A stretch of 64,000 bases of DNA from assembly GCF_935825525.1 (NCBI RefSeq), contig NZ_CAKXZT010000173.1:1-64000 (forward strand). The letters are read 5' to 3'. The position numbers were made by a program, and so were the translations under genes. Below, piece after piece: positions 7,021-15,690 of this stretch (positions are counted from its first letter, which is position 1; each line of letters opens with the position of its first letter). The notes below the pieces were generated by a model. The model was not told the DNA's origin. It saw only the letters and a program-made list of their open reading frames with translations, and did no database searches. The DNA is from Mesorhizobium escarrei (GTDB lineage Bacteria > Pseudomonadota > Alphaproteobacteria > Rhizobiales > Rhizobiaceae).

Positions 7021-9633
7021 CTAGGGTGAACTGCCCGGAAGCTCGGCAATGCCTCGGCCGTGATTTTCAGGGCGCCCCCCGACTCCGGTGGCGAAGGCAG
7101 CGTGCGCCTTTTGAACCTCCACCGGACAAGGGTATTCGCCCCGCCGCATAAGGCTGTTGAGACGCAAGTCTCTATAGTTTTCCGGCACGAACACGAGGCC
7201 CCGGGGAAAATGTCTGTTGACCTTGAGCTGCGCCCTCAGTTCGCCCTGGGTGGATCGTACGATCACCTGATCGCGATCCGAAAGGCCAAGCTCTGCGGCG
7301 TCCCACGCGCTCATCTCAACATATGGGTCATCCGCCACCGTATTCAGGATCTCCGAGCGTTCGGAAAGATATCCATTGTGGAACAGGCAGTTGCCGGTGA
7401 CCAGCATGAGCCGGTCGGTCGCATTCGGGGCAGGCGGGGGGGCGAAGAACTCGCCAGCCGGCGGCGTCGGGTCCGCCGTGGTGAATGCTCCGTCGGCGCC
7501 AAGCCCTTCCTGCGTCAACCCCCGGTAGGCGGGAACCAGCCGAGCTATCTCGCCGAAGATTTCGCCTTGCATCGACGGCTGCCATGCCTGGCTGCGGAGC
7601 GCGGCGACGAAGTCGAAGATCGCCAAATTGCCCCGCGCCTCGAAGGCGGGTTCGCGGAACTTGCGGACCGCCTGGATCCGGCCCTCGTTGTTGGTGAACG
7701 TGCCGGATTCCTCTCCATAACCCGCCGCGGGCAGGACGACATCGGCCACGCCCACCGTATCGGTGAGGAAGGTGTCCTGCACGATCAGAAGATCGGCGGC
7801 GCCAAGCGCCCGCTTGACGAACTCACGGTCGGGATAGGTCATCAGAGGGTCGCTTCCGGCGATATAGAGCGCGCCTATGCGCCCCTCGTTACAAAGCGCC
7901 AGCATAGCGTCGATATCCGCGCCCGCCTCAGGCGGAATTTCGGCGCCCCAAGCCCGTATGAGAGCTGTGCGCGCCGCGTGATCACCGACCGGGCGCAGCC
8001 CCGGCAGGACCGCCGGCAGAACCCCCATGTCCCAAGCGCCTAGCTGGTTGGCTCGGTCGAAGAGGAACTGCATCGCTGGGCCCTTGCCGAGCACGCGGAG
8101 AACCCGCAACAGGTTGGTGAGCTGCTGCAGCGTTGCGCGCGCTTCGGAAAGCCTCAAGAGGTCGGCGCTGACAAGCACGGTGACGCTTCGACCTTTCAAC
8201 AGTAGGGCGGCCAGACGGTCCGGCCCGTCGCTGCCGGTGGTCGCTGCTGGCCCTCCGGTTGTCGCATCGATGTCCGCAATAACTTCGCCCACCGAGTTCT
8301 GACCGGCTCCCGCGACCAGCGCCGCTGCCATCGCGGCGAGGCTCGCGGCCTCAGCGCCCGGCGCAACGCGAACGACCGCTGGGGCATCGGCATCCAGCCG
8401 GGATGGGCGCGCCGAGAGCATGATCAACGTGGTCTGCCGCCGCCGCGCCTCGTCTCGCAGCAGGTATTCGGTGACCGGGTTTTCGTCGGTCACGTTGCCA
8501 CCGACGACAAGCACGCAGTCGTTGCCTATCACCTCCTCCAGCGGCGCGCGGGTGTAGAAGCCCGCCACCAACGGGCCGAGCGTATCGAAGGGCGTGGACC
8601 AGCGCGACGAGCAGTCGATGTTGTTGGTCCGGAATACCGTCCGCATCAACTTCTGGAACTGGTACAGCACCTCGTTGGGCAGGCGCGGCGAGGCCAGCCC
8701 GCCCGCAGCCTTGCTCTCGACCGCCGACAGGCGCCGGCACAGGTAGCCCCCGGCTTCGTCCCAGGAAACCGGAACCAGTGCGCCGTCACGACGGATCATC
8801 GGCCGCTTGATCCGGTCCCGGCTCCCGACGAAGTCGAGGCCGAAGCGCCCCCGCACGCAGAGCGTTTCGCGATTGACGCCATGCTCCCACTTCGAGCGGA
8901 CCCGCATGAACTCGCCCTTGCGCGCGCCGACGGTGAGCTGGCAGCCGGTGCCGCAATGCGGGCAGACCGTGTCGGTCTCGACCAGATCCCAGGGCCGTGC
9001 CTTGTAGCGATAGGGGAAGCTCATCAGCGCGCCGACCGGGCAGACCTCGACGCAATTGCCGCACTGGTCGCAACTCGCGAGACTGCCCTCGAAGCCGGTG
9101 ACGGCGGTATCCATGCCTTTTTCGATGGTGCCCAAGGCGACCGCTCCGACCACGTCCTCGCACATCCGGACGCAGCGCTGGCACTGGATGCAGCGGTTGA
9201 CGTTCATGATGATGACGGGGCTGAGACGGATGTCCTCGGAGTGGAACACACGTTTGGCATCGCGGAATCGGCTTTCCCGGGGCCCGTATGCCATCACCAT
9301 GTCCTGAAGCTCGCACTCGCCGCCCTTGTCACAGATCGGGCAGTCGAGGGGGTGGTTGGCAAGCAGCATGTCGAGCATGGAAGAGCGCGTTTCGTCGATC
9401 AGCGGCGTGTTAGTCCGCACCACCATGCCGTCGGTGACCGCCGTGGCGCAGGAAGGCTGCAGCCGCCGCTGCCCTTCGATCTCCACCAGGCACATGCGGC
9501 AGGAGGCCAGCGCCGGCAGCCGCTTCAGATAGCAGAAGGTCGGGATTTCGATGCCCAAACGCTCGGCAGCCTGCAGCACCGTAGAGCCTGCCTCCACTTC
9601 CAGCGTTTGTTCATCGATCGTGACGCTAACCAT
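7021..9633 (-). CDS. nuoG: NADH-quinone oxidoreductase subunit G (NuoG), 870 aa
   Basis: Largest peripheral-arm subunit, carrying several Fe-S clusters. The N-terminal 2Fe-2S domain is visible in TFCYLKRLPALASCRMCLVE. The histidine/cysteine cluster region follows (HPLDCPICDKGGECELQD), then a two-cluster ferredoxin part (CIQCQRCVRMCEDV and CDQCGNCVEVCPVGAL). The molybdopterin-oxidoreductase-like domain starts at VCPHCGTGCQLTVGARKG. The length of 870 is typical of NuoG. The start at 9633 is chosen because the protein then begins VSVTIDEQTLEVEAGSTVLQ as in the family; the upstream 26 codons overlap nuoF. It is the last gene of the minus-strand nuo operon. Confidence 0.93.
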   Translation of the reverse strand: MVSVTIDEQTLEVEAGSTVLQAAERLGIEIPTFCYLKRLPALASCRMCLVEIEGQRRLQPSCATAVTDGMVVRTNTPLIDETRSSMLDMLLANHPLDCPICDKGGECELQDMVMAYGPRESRFRDAKRVFHSEDIRLSPVIIMNVNRCIQCQRCVRMCEDVVGAVALGTIEKGMDTAVTGFEGSLASCDQCGNCVEVCPVGALMSFPYRYKARPWDLVETDTVCPHCGTGCQLTVGARKGEFMRVRSKWEHGVNRETLCVRGRFGLDFVGSRDRIKRPMIRRDGALVPVSWDEAGGYLCRRLSAVESKAAGGLASPRLPNEVLYQFQKLMRTVFRTNNIDCSSRWSTPFDTLGPLVAGFYTRAPLEEVIGNDCVLVVGGNVTDENPVTEYLLRDEARRRQTTLIMLSARPSRLDADAPAVVRVAPGAEAASLAAMAAALVAGAGQNSVGEVIADIDATTGGPAATTGSDGPDRLAALLLKGRSVTVLVSADLLRLSEARATLQQLTNLLRVLRVLGKGPAMQFLFDRANQLGAWDMGVLPAVLPGLRPVGDHAARTALIRAWGAEIPPEAGADIDAMLALCNEGRIGALYIAGSDPLMTYPDREFVKRALGAADLLIVQDTFLTDTVGVADVVLPAAGYGEESGTFTNNEGRIQAVRKFREPAFEARGNLAIFDFVAALRSQAWQPSMQGEIFGEIARLVPAYRGLTQEGLGADGAFTTADPTPPAGEFFAPPPAPNATDRLMLVTGNCLFHNGYLSERSEILNTVADDPYVEMSAWDAAELGLSDRDQVIVRSTQGELRAQLKVNRHFPRGLVFVPENYRDLRLNSLMRRGEYPCPVEVQKAHAAFATGVGGRPENHGRGIAELPGSSP

Positions 9634-9664
9634 GACTTCTTGCGGCCTTCTCCCTGCGCGCTCC

Positions 9665-10930
9665 TTAGTGAAACGAGCACCTGCCCTTCTCGATATGGGC
9701 GACGAATTCATGCTCGAAATGCGCCAGTGCCGCCCGCAGCCCCATAGCCGCGCCGTCGCCCAGAGCGCAGAACGTGTTGCCGAAAATGCCCTTGCAGAGC
9801 GCTTCCAGCTGTTCCAGATCGTCCGGCGCGCCCTGCCCTGCCTCGACCCGGCGCAGCACTTTCACCACCCAGTTCAGCCCTTCGCGGCAAGGCGTGCATT
9901 TCCCGCAGGACTCGTGGTGGAAGAACTCGATGATCCGGGTGGCGACCTTGACCATGCAGGTCGAGTCGTCGATCACGATCACTCCGGCCGAGCCAAGCAT
10001 CGAGCCGACCGCAGCCAGCGAGTCGAAGTCCATCCCGACATCCAGCCCGCGCTCCGGGATCAGCGGCGCCGAGACCCCGCCGGGGATCACCGCCTTGATC
10101 CTGCGCCCCGGCGGCGGCCCGCCCGCGCGGTCCTCGACCAGTTCACGCAGCGATATGCCCATCGGCAGTTCGTAAAGGCCCGGGTTCCGCACGTGCCCGC
10201 TGAGGCAATAAAGCTTGGGACCGGGGCTCTTGTCAGGGCCGATGCTGCGAAACCAGTCCGGCCCCCGCGCCACGATATGCGGCACGCAGACCAGCGTCTC
10301 GACATTGTTGATCACGGTCGGGCTGGCGTAGAGCCCCGCGACCGCCGGAAATGGCGGTTTCAGACGGGGCTGCGCCCGCTTGCCTTCCAGCGAGTCGAGC
10401 ATCGCCGTCTCCTCGCCGCAGATATATGCGCCGGCGCCGCAATGGATGTGCACGACGAAATTAAAATCCGAGCCCAGAATCCGTGTTCCCAGATAACCCT
10501 TCGCATGGGCCTCGGCGATCGCCTGCTTCAGCCGGTGGATCGCCAGCACGTATTCCCCGCGGATGTAGACATAGGCGGTTTTCGCCCCGATCGCGTAGGC
10601 GCTGATCACCATGCCCTCGATCAGCTGGTGCGGATCACGCTCCATGATGATCCGGTCCTTGAACGTGCCGGGCTCGCCCTCATCGGCGTTGCAGCACAGG
10701 TATTTCGGCTTGTCGGCCCGTTTCGGCACGAAGCTCCATTTCAACCCGGTCGGGAATCCGGCGCCGCCGCGACCGCGCAGGTTCGATTGCTTGACGAGGT
10801 CGATGATCTCGTCGGGCGTGTGCTCGCGCAGCGCCTTCGCCAGCGCCTGGTAGCCGCCGCGGGCCTCATAGCTCGAAAGCAGATGGCCATCCGGCACGTC
10901 CATGTTTCTGAGAAGGACCGGTTCGAACAT
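9665..10930 (-). CDS. nuoF: NADH-quinone oxidoreductase subunit F (NuoF), 421 aa
   Basis: Binds NADH and FMN, performs hydride transfer and passes electrons to a 4Fe-4S cluster. The NADH-binding glycine-rich segment is LRGRGGAGFPTGLKW. The FMN site is LCCNADEGEPGTFKDR, and GAGAYICGEETAMLDSLEGK follows. The C-terminal cluster motif is ESCGKCTPCREG with a distal Cys (GNTFCALGDGA). Length is close to the typical 420-440. It lies between nuoE, five bases away, and nuoG. All catalytic signatures are intact, so this copy should be functional. Confidence 0.95.
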   Translation of the reverse strand: MFEPVLLRNMDVPDGHLLSSYEARGGYQALAKALREHTPDEIIDLVKQSNLRGRGGAGFPTGLKWSFVPKRADKPKYLCCNADEGEPGTFKDRIIMERDPHQLIEGMVISAYAIGAKTAYVYIRGEYVLAIHRLKQAIAEAHAKGYLGTRILGSDFNFVVHIHCGAGAYICGEETAMLDSLEGKRAQPRLKPPFPAVAGLYASPTVINNVETLVCVPHIVARGPDWFRSIGPDKSPGPKLYCLSGHVRNPGLYELPMGISLRELVEDRAGGPPPGRRIKAVIPGGVSAPLIPERGLDVGMDFDSLAAVGSMLGSAGVIVIDDSTCMVKVATRIIEFFHHESCGKCTPCREGLNWVVKVLRRVEAGQGAPDDLEQLEALCKGIFGNTFCALGDGAAMGLRAALAHFEHEFVAHIEKGRCSFH

Positions 10931-10935
10931 GGCGG

Positions 10936-11448
10936 CTACTCACCCGGCGGCCCTGCGGCGGCGAGTTCGGCGCCAGTCGTTTGCCCCGCCGCCGCGCGCA
11001 GCCTGTCCAAGAGCGCGTCGATCCGCGCAATGTCGAGGTCGCCGTGATAGTCGTCGCCGACCTGCATCACCGGGGCCATCTCGCAAGCGCCGAGGCATTC
11101 GACGGTCGAAAGCGTGAACAGCCCGTCCGGGGTCGTGCCGCCCTTTTCGATCCCCAGCACAGTCTCCAGATGCCTCAGCAGGTCCTCGGATCGGCGCAGC
11201 AGGCAGGAGAGGTTGTCGCAGAGTTGCAGGTGGAACAGACCCACCGGCTCGGTGTGGAAGAGGGTGTAGAAGGTCGCCAATTCGTAGACCCAGACCCGCT
11301 CGACACCGAGGATGTCGGAGACCTCTTCCAACACCGGGCCGGGCAGGTGGCCATGTTCCTTCTGCGCGATCAGAAGCGCGGGCATGATCGCCGAGCGCCG
11401 GTCGGGATACCGCGCCGCCGCCGCCTCGATCTTTTCGCGCATGTTCAT
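10936..11448 (-). CDS. nuoE: NADH-quinone oxidoreductase subunit E (NuoE), 170 aa
   Basis: Thioredoxin-fold 2Fe-2S subunit that pairs with NuoF. The four cluster cysteines are placed as usual, in LCDNLSCLLR and ECLGACEMAPVMQV. An N-terminal helical region (YPDRRSAIMPALLIAQKEHG) and the conserved VWVYELATFYTLFHTEPVG match the family. It sits in the order D-E-F-G with a 16-base gap after nuoD. Nothing unusual was seen. Confidence 0.93.
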   Translation of the reverse strand: MNMREKIEAAAARYPDRRSAIMPALLIAQKEHGHLPGPVLEEVSDILGVERVWVYELATFYTLFHTEPVGLFHLQLCDNLSCLLRRSEDLLRHLETVLGIEKGGTTPDGLFTLSTVECLGACEMAPVMQVGDDYHGDLDIARIDALLDRLRAAAGQTTGAELAAAGPPGE

Positions 11449-11464
11449 CGCGTCAAATCCCCTG

Positions 11465-12679
11465 CTACTTGTCTACCTCGGCCATCACAGGGTCGAGGCT
11501 GCCCAGCACGGCGATCATGTCCGCCAGGTAGCGGGCATTGCTGACCCCGAACAGTCCCTGAAGGTTGACGAATGACGGCGCCCGCACTTTCATCCGGAAC
11601 GGTTTTTGCGACCCGTCGCTGATGATGTAGAACCCGAGCTCGCCCTTTGGCGCCTCGATCGCCGAATAGACCTCGCCCTTCGGTACCTTGAAGCCATAGG
11701 CCGAGAGGTCGAAATGCTGGATCAGCGCCTCCATCGAGCAGTGCACCCTGTCCTTGTCCACCGGGAAAGCGATCGTCGGCATGTCGATCTGGAACGGCCC
11801 CTCGGGCATCTGGTCGAGGCACTGTTCGATGATCCGGACGCTCTCGCGCATCTCCTCGACGCGGCATCGCCAGCGCGCGTAGCAATCGCCCTCATCGCGG
11901 GTAATGACGTTGAAAGCCAGCCGGTCGTAAATCTCGTAAGGCTCGTCGCGGCGGATGTCCCAGTCGACGCCCGAGGCCCGCAGGTTCGGGCCACTCAGGC
12001 CAAGGTCGATACCGTCCTCGGCTGAGATCACGCCGATCCCCTGCGTGCGCTTCAGGAACACCCGGTTGTTCTCGACCAGCCGTTCATAGTCGCGGATCCG
12101 GTTCGGGAAGATGTCGCAGAACTCCCTGATCTTGGGGAAGAACCCGTCGGGCAGGTCCTCGCGCACACCCCCGACCCGGCAGAAGGAGGTGTGCATCCGC
12201 GCCCCGCTGATCATCTCCAACAGGTCCATGATCATTTCACGCTCGCGCATGGCGTAAACCAACGCGGTCATGGCGCCCAGATCCATCGGCAACGCGCCGG
12301 TGATCAGGAGGTGACCGGAGATCCGCGCGAGTTCGGCCATCAGCACGCGGATATACTGCGCGCGGATCGGCGCTTCGATGCCCAGGAGCTTCTCCACCGC
12401 TAGCGCGAAAGCGAGGTTGTTCGAGGGCGGGCAGAGGTAGTCGAGCCGGTCGGTTAGCGGAAAAATCTGGGTGTAAGTGAAGCTCTCGGCCAGCTTTTCG
12501 GTGCCGCGGTGGAGGTAGCCGATGTGTGGGTCCACGCGCGCGACATACTCGCCGTCCAGCTCAAGGACGAGCCGCAGCACCCCATGCGTGCTGGGATGCT
12601 GCGGGCCGAGGTTGAGAAGCACCTCCTTTGTGTCGAGCGCTTCACCTGTCGGCCTGCTCAGTTCCGTGACTTCGGTCAT
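11465..12679 (-). CDS. nuoD: NADH-quinone oxidoreductase subunit D (NuoD), 404 aa
   Basis: 49-kDa subunit that helps form the quinone pocket and derives from hydrogenase large subunits. The signature LNLGPQHPSTHGVLRLVLEL is near the N-terminus, with HIGYLHRGTEKLAE after it. Later blocks are GARMHTSFCRVGGVREDLP and APKGELGFYIISDGSQKPFR. The start at 12679 puts MTEVTELSRPTGE ahead of the core; an upstream open extension looks non-coding. The C-terminus (MIAVLGSLDPVMAEVDK) differs clearly from two stray nuoD ends elsewhere in the window, showing that those come from another nuoD lineage. Confidence 0.95.
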   Translation of the reverse strand: MTEVTELSRPTGEALDTKEVLLNLGPQHPSTHGVLRLVLELDGEYVARVDPHIGYLHRGTEKLAESFTYTQIFPLTDRLDYLCPPSNNLAFALAVEKLLGIEAPIRAQYIRVLMAELARISGHLLITGALPMDLGAMTALVYAMREREMIMDLLEMISGARMHTSFCRVGGVREDLPDGFFPKIREFCDIFPNRIRDYERLVENNRVFLKRTQGIGVISAEDGIDLGLSGPNLRASGVDWDIRRDEPYEIYDRLAFNVITRDEGDCYARWRCRVEEMRESVRIIEQCLDQMPEGPFQIDMPTIAFPVDKDRVHCSMEALIQHFDLSAYGFKVPKGEVYSAIEAPKGELGFYIISDGSQKPFRMKVRAPSFVNLQGLFGVSNARYLADMIAVLGSLDPVMAEVDK

Positions 12680-12707
12680 CTCACTTCCCGGCGTCGAACG
12701 GCCTCCC

Positions 12708-13244
12708 TTATGGAATGTCCTTGGTGGCGAGATCGGGCTGCGTCGGCGGCGGGCCTTCCGCGCCAAACGGGTTCAGCGTGTCCTTGTAGCCCCGGAGCGG
12801 AAAGTCCTTGCGCTGCGGAAAGCCCTCGAAGCCTTCCCACATGTAGATCCGGCGCAGGTCTGGATGGCCCTCGAACCGGATGCCATACATGTCCCAGGCC
12901 TCGCGCTCGTGCCAGTTGGCGGTCCGCCAGACCCCCGTCACCGACGGGACCCGCGGCGGATCGCCGAGCCCGCACTTGATGCGAATGCGCCATTTGTTGG
13001 CCAGCGAATAGAGGTGGTACACCGCCTCGTAGCGTGGTGTGTCGGGGTAGTGATCGACGCCGCAGATGTCGGACAGGAAATCGAACCTCAGCGTAGTGTT
13101 TTCCTTCAGGAACCGGCAGAGATCGACGATCATTCCGGAGGGCGCGGCGAAGGCATGAACACCGTGCGCGAAGCCGAGGTCGTCGATCCCCCCGCTGAAA
13201 CGCTCCGCGATCGTAGCGGGGATGAGAGGGGCTTCGCCGCTCAT
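12708..13244 (-). CDS. nuoC: NADH-quinone oxidoreductase subunit C (NuoC), 178 aa
   Basis: 30-kDa peripheral-arm subunit contacting NuoB and NuoD. The family signature is seen in HEREAWDMYGIRFEGHPDLR and in the tail DFPLRGYKD. The first half (FLKENTTLRFDFLSDICGVD and YHLYSLANKWRIRIKC) also matches. The length is that of a stand-alone NuoC rather than a C-D fusion. It overlaps nuoB by four bases, so translation is probably coupled. Confidence 0.93.
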   Translation of the reverse strand: MSGEAPLIPATIAERFSGGIDDLGFAHGVHAFAAPSGMIVDLCRFLKENTTLRFDFLSDICGVDHYPDTPRYEAVYHLYSLANKWRIRIKCGLGDPPRVPSVTGVWRTANWHEREAWDMYGIRFEGHPDLRRIYMWEGFEGFPQRKDFPLRGYKDTLNPFGAEGPPPTQPDLATKDIP

Positions 13245-13744
13245 GACGCTGCGATCCGTTCCAGAGGCGTCCCGGCCAGCGCCCGGGATTTTTTGATCTT
13301 CTCCTGAAGCAGAAGGATGCCATGCATCAGCGCCTCGGGCCGCGGCGGGCAGCCGGGCACATGCACGTCCACCGGCACGAAAGTCTCCGCCCCCTGCACC
13401 ACGGCGTAGGTGTTGTAGACCCCGCCCGAGATCGCGCAGGTGCCCATGGCGATGACCCAGCGCGGCTCCGGCATCTGGTCATAGAGCCGGCGCACGACGG
13501 GCGCGAACTTCCGCGTCACCGTGCCGGCGATGATCATCACGTCGGACTGGCGCGGCGAAGGCCGGAACACCACGCCGAAGCGGTCGAGATCGTAGCGGGC
13601 GCAGCCGGCCGAGATCATCTCGATGGCGCAGCAGGCAATCCCGAAGGTCTCGGGCCAGAGCGCCGACCGCCGGCTCCAGCTGATGACACTGTCGGCGGTG
13701 GTGAACAGCACGCTGTCGCGGATCGTTTCGCCTACTCCTCCCAT
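13241..13744 (-). CDS. nuoB: NADH-quinone oxidoreductase subunit B (NuoB), 167 aa
   Basis: Carries the N2 4Fe-4S cluster that reduces quinone. The tandem cysteines are in FGIACCAIEMISA; the remaining ligands are in MGTCAISGGVYNTYAVVQGA and HVPGCPPRPEALMHG. The start at 13744 gives MGGVGETIRDSVLFTTAD, as expected, and overlaps the end of nuoA by 13 bases. Upstream in-frame codons to 13966 lie within nuoA and are not likely coding. Confidence 0.94.
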   Translation of the reverse strand: MGGVGETIRDSVLFTTADSVISWSRRSALWPETFGIACCAIEMISAGCARYDLDRFGVVFRPSPRQSDVMIIAGTVTRKFAPVVRRLYDQMPEPRWVIAMGTCAISGGVYNTYAVVQGAETFVPVDVHVPGCPPRPEALMHGILLLQEKIKKSRALAGTPLERIAAS

Positions 13745-14097
13745 TCCAGCGCTCCCTTCAGCCAGGCGTAGGCGAAGCCCACGATAAGCAGCAGCATGAA
13801 GACAAACATCTCGACATAGCCGACGAGCCCGATCTCCTTCAGCACGACCGCCCAGGGAAACAGGAACATCGCCTCGACGTCGAACACCACCAGCAGGATT
13901 GCGAGGATGAAGAACTGCACCCTGAAGCGGCCCCCGGCGGCCTCGCCGGCTGGGTCCATGCCGCACTCATAGGGCATGTTCTTCGCGGGATAGGGGTTGG
14001 ACGGGCGCAGGAGCGAGGAGACGAACAGCGTCACCACGGCCACCAAGACAATTCCGGCGACCATGAAGAGAACCGGCAGGAATTCCATTCCAGTCAT
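13732..14097 (-). CDS. nuoA: NADH-quinone oxidoreductase subunit A (NuoA), 121 aa
   Basis: Small three-helix membrane subunit next to the quinone cavity. The conserved loop NMPYECGMDPAGEA, with the Cys that becomes accessible in the deactive state of some enzymes, is present. After it come RFRVQFFILAILLVVFDVEA and MFLFPWAVV. It is the first gene after a 153-base gap within the minus-strand cluster, so a second promoter may serve nuoA-G. Confidence 0.94.
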   Translation of the reverse strand: MTGMEFLPVLFMVAGIVLVAVVTLFVSSLLRPSNPYPAKNMPYECGMDPAGEAAGGRFRVQFFILAILLVVFDVEAMFLFPWAVVLKEIGLVGYVEMFVFMLLLIVGFAYAWLKGALEWEE

Positions 14098-14250
14098 GTC
14101 GCGCTGCCCTGGTCACCCACCGAGGGCTTGCTCAAGCTGCGACCGACCAATCTTCAGGCCGGCGGTGCTGGCCCTCGTGCAGCGACTAGGGCATCCTTTC
14201 GTACGCTCCAGAGTATTCCCTTGGCCGGTTCATTGCAAATCCAATCGTGG
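14098..14250. other. Gap between nuoN and nuoA
   Basis: This is the only sizeable gap in the minus-strand nuo operon. No open frame is supported. Either a promoter for nuoA-G or a processing site could be here; I see no strong motif. Confidence 0.35.
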
Positions 14251-15690
14251 TCAACCGCCGAACACGGAACTCTGGGCAAGCCTCAGAAACCACGCCGGAA
14301 ACAGTCCGATGCCGATGGTGCCGGCGGCAGTCAAGGCGAGCGTGGCGCGGACGGACGGCGTCAGGGCAGGCTCGAACGCGCGCTCCGGCTCGCGCATGTA
14401 GATCACCATGACGATGCGGATATAGAAGTAGGCGGCGACGGCGCTCAGCAGCACTGCAATCACCGCCAGTATGACGAAACCCCGCTCGATGAGCGCAACC
14501 AGCACGTAGAACTTGGCGAAGAACCCGGCCGTCGGCGGAATGCCGGCCAGCGAGAACAGATAGAGCAGCATCAGGAGCGCCAGCCCGGGATGCGACTTGG
14601 CGAAACCCGCGTACTCCTCGATGACCTCGCCCGAGAAGTCACCGTTCCGCATCATGATGACGGTGCCGAAGATGCCGAGGTTCATGAACGTATAGATCAG
14701 CAGGTAGAGCATCACGCTGGCAATCCCGTCCGCACCGCCGGCCACCACGCCGAACATGGCGAACCCGGCATGGGCGATGCTGGAATAGGCCAGGAGGCGC
14801 TTGAAATTGTCTTGGACCAGCGCCACGAAACTGCCGAGCGCCATGGTCACCACAGCAATGACCGCCACGATGATCCAGGCATCCGAGGCTGCGACAAGCG
14901 GGTTGAGGAACACCCGCAGGATCACCGCGAACCCCGCCGCCTTGGGGGCGACCGACATGAAGGCCGTGATTGTCGTCGGGGCGCCTTCATAGACGTCCGG
15001 CACCCACATATGGAACGGCACCGCGCCGACCTTGAAGACCAGCCCCGCGACGATGAAGACCACCGCCAGCAGCAATCCGGGATCGAGCGGATCGCCGGTC
15101 ACCGCCGCAGCCATCCCGTCCAGCTGCGTCGTGCCGGTGAGCCCGTAGACCAGCGAAACGCCGTAAAGGAAAATCCCGGTCGAGACCCCGCCAAGGATCA
15201 CGTATTTCAGCGACGCTTCGTTCGACCGCCGCTGCTGCCGCAGGAAGCCGGTCAGCACATAGGTGGAGAGCGACATCAGCTCGAGGCCGACATAGACCGA
15301 CAGAAGATCGGTTGCCGAGGCCATGATCATCATGCCGGAAAGCGCAAAGAGCAGCAGGACATAGTATTCGCTCAACGCGATCCCCTCGATCTCGGCATAT
15401 TTTCGCGACAGGAGGAACGTCAGGATGGTCGAAAGGTAGAACACCATCTTGAAGAAAACTGCGAAGCGGTCGACGATAAACATGCCCGAATGGGCCGGCC
15501 GCACCTCGCCCGCCAGTAACAGTGTCGCTAGGGCCGCAACCAGCACGGTTGCAGCGGAAGCCCAGACAAGGAAATGCCCCGGCCCCTTTGGCACAATCTG
15601 ACCCAGGATCAGGAGGATGCAGGCGCCGGTGACCACGACGATCTCGGGCAGGCTCGCAAGGATCGACTGGTAGAGCGCGGCGTCGGTCAT
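14251..15690 (-). CDS. nuoN: NADH-quinone oxidoreductase subunit N (NuoN), 479 aa
   Basis: Antiporter-like proton-channel subunit. The family's Lys-containing helix region is visible in LVFKVGAVPFHMWVPDVYEG, and the DNFKRLLAYSSIAHAG segment is diagnostic. About fourteen membrane helices are expected at this length. Its start overlaps the end of nuoM by four bases (15687-15690), indicating translational coupling. It is one of four antiporter-like subunits in this cluster. Confidence 0.92.
   Translation of the reverse strand: MTDAALYQSILASLPEIVVVTGACILLILGQIVPKGPGHFLVWASAATVLVAALATLLLAGEVRPAHSGMFIVDRFAVFFKMVFYLSTILTFLLSRKYAEIEGIALSEYYVLLLFALSGMMIMASATDLLSVYVGLELMSLSTYVLTGFLRQQRRSNEASLKYVILGGVSTGIFLYGVSLVYGLTGTTQLDGMAAAVTGDPLDPGLLLAVVFIVAGLVFKVGAVPFHMWVPDVYEGAPTTITAFMSVAPKAAGFAVILRVFLNPLVAASDAWIIVAVIAVVTMALGSFVALVQDNFKRLLAYSSIAHAGFAMFGVVAGGADGIASVMLYLLIYTFMNLGIFGTVIMMRNGDFSGEVIEEYAGFAKSHPGLALLMLLYLFSLAGIPPTAGFFAKFYVLVALIERGFVILAVIAVLLSAVAAYFYIRIVMVIYMREPERAFEPALTPSVRATLALTAAGTIGIGLFPAWFLRLAQSSVFGG

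Noticed and set aside
9551..11047. 498-codon plus-strand frame over nuoF/nuoG
   Set aside because: Antisense shadow of intact nuo genes; Arg/His/Asp-rich composition typical of reversed coding DNA.
14128..15519. 463-codon plus-strand frame over nuoN
   Set aside because: Antisense shadow; the opposite strand encodes a full NuoN with clear membrane helices.
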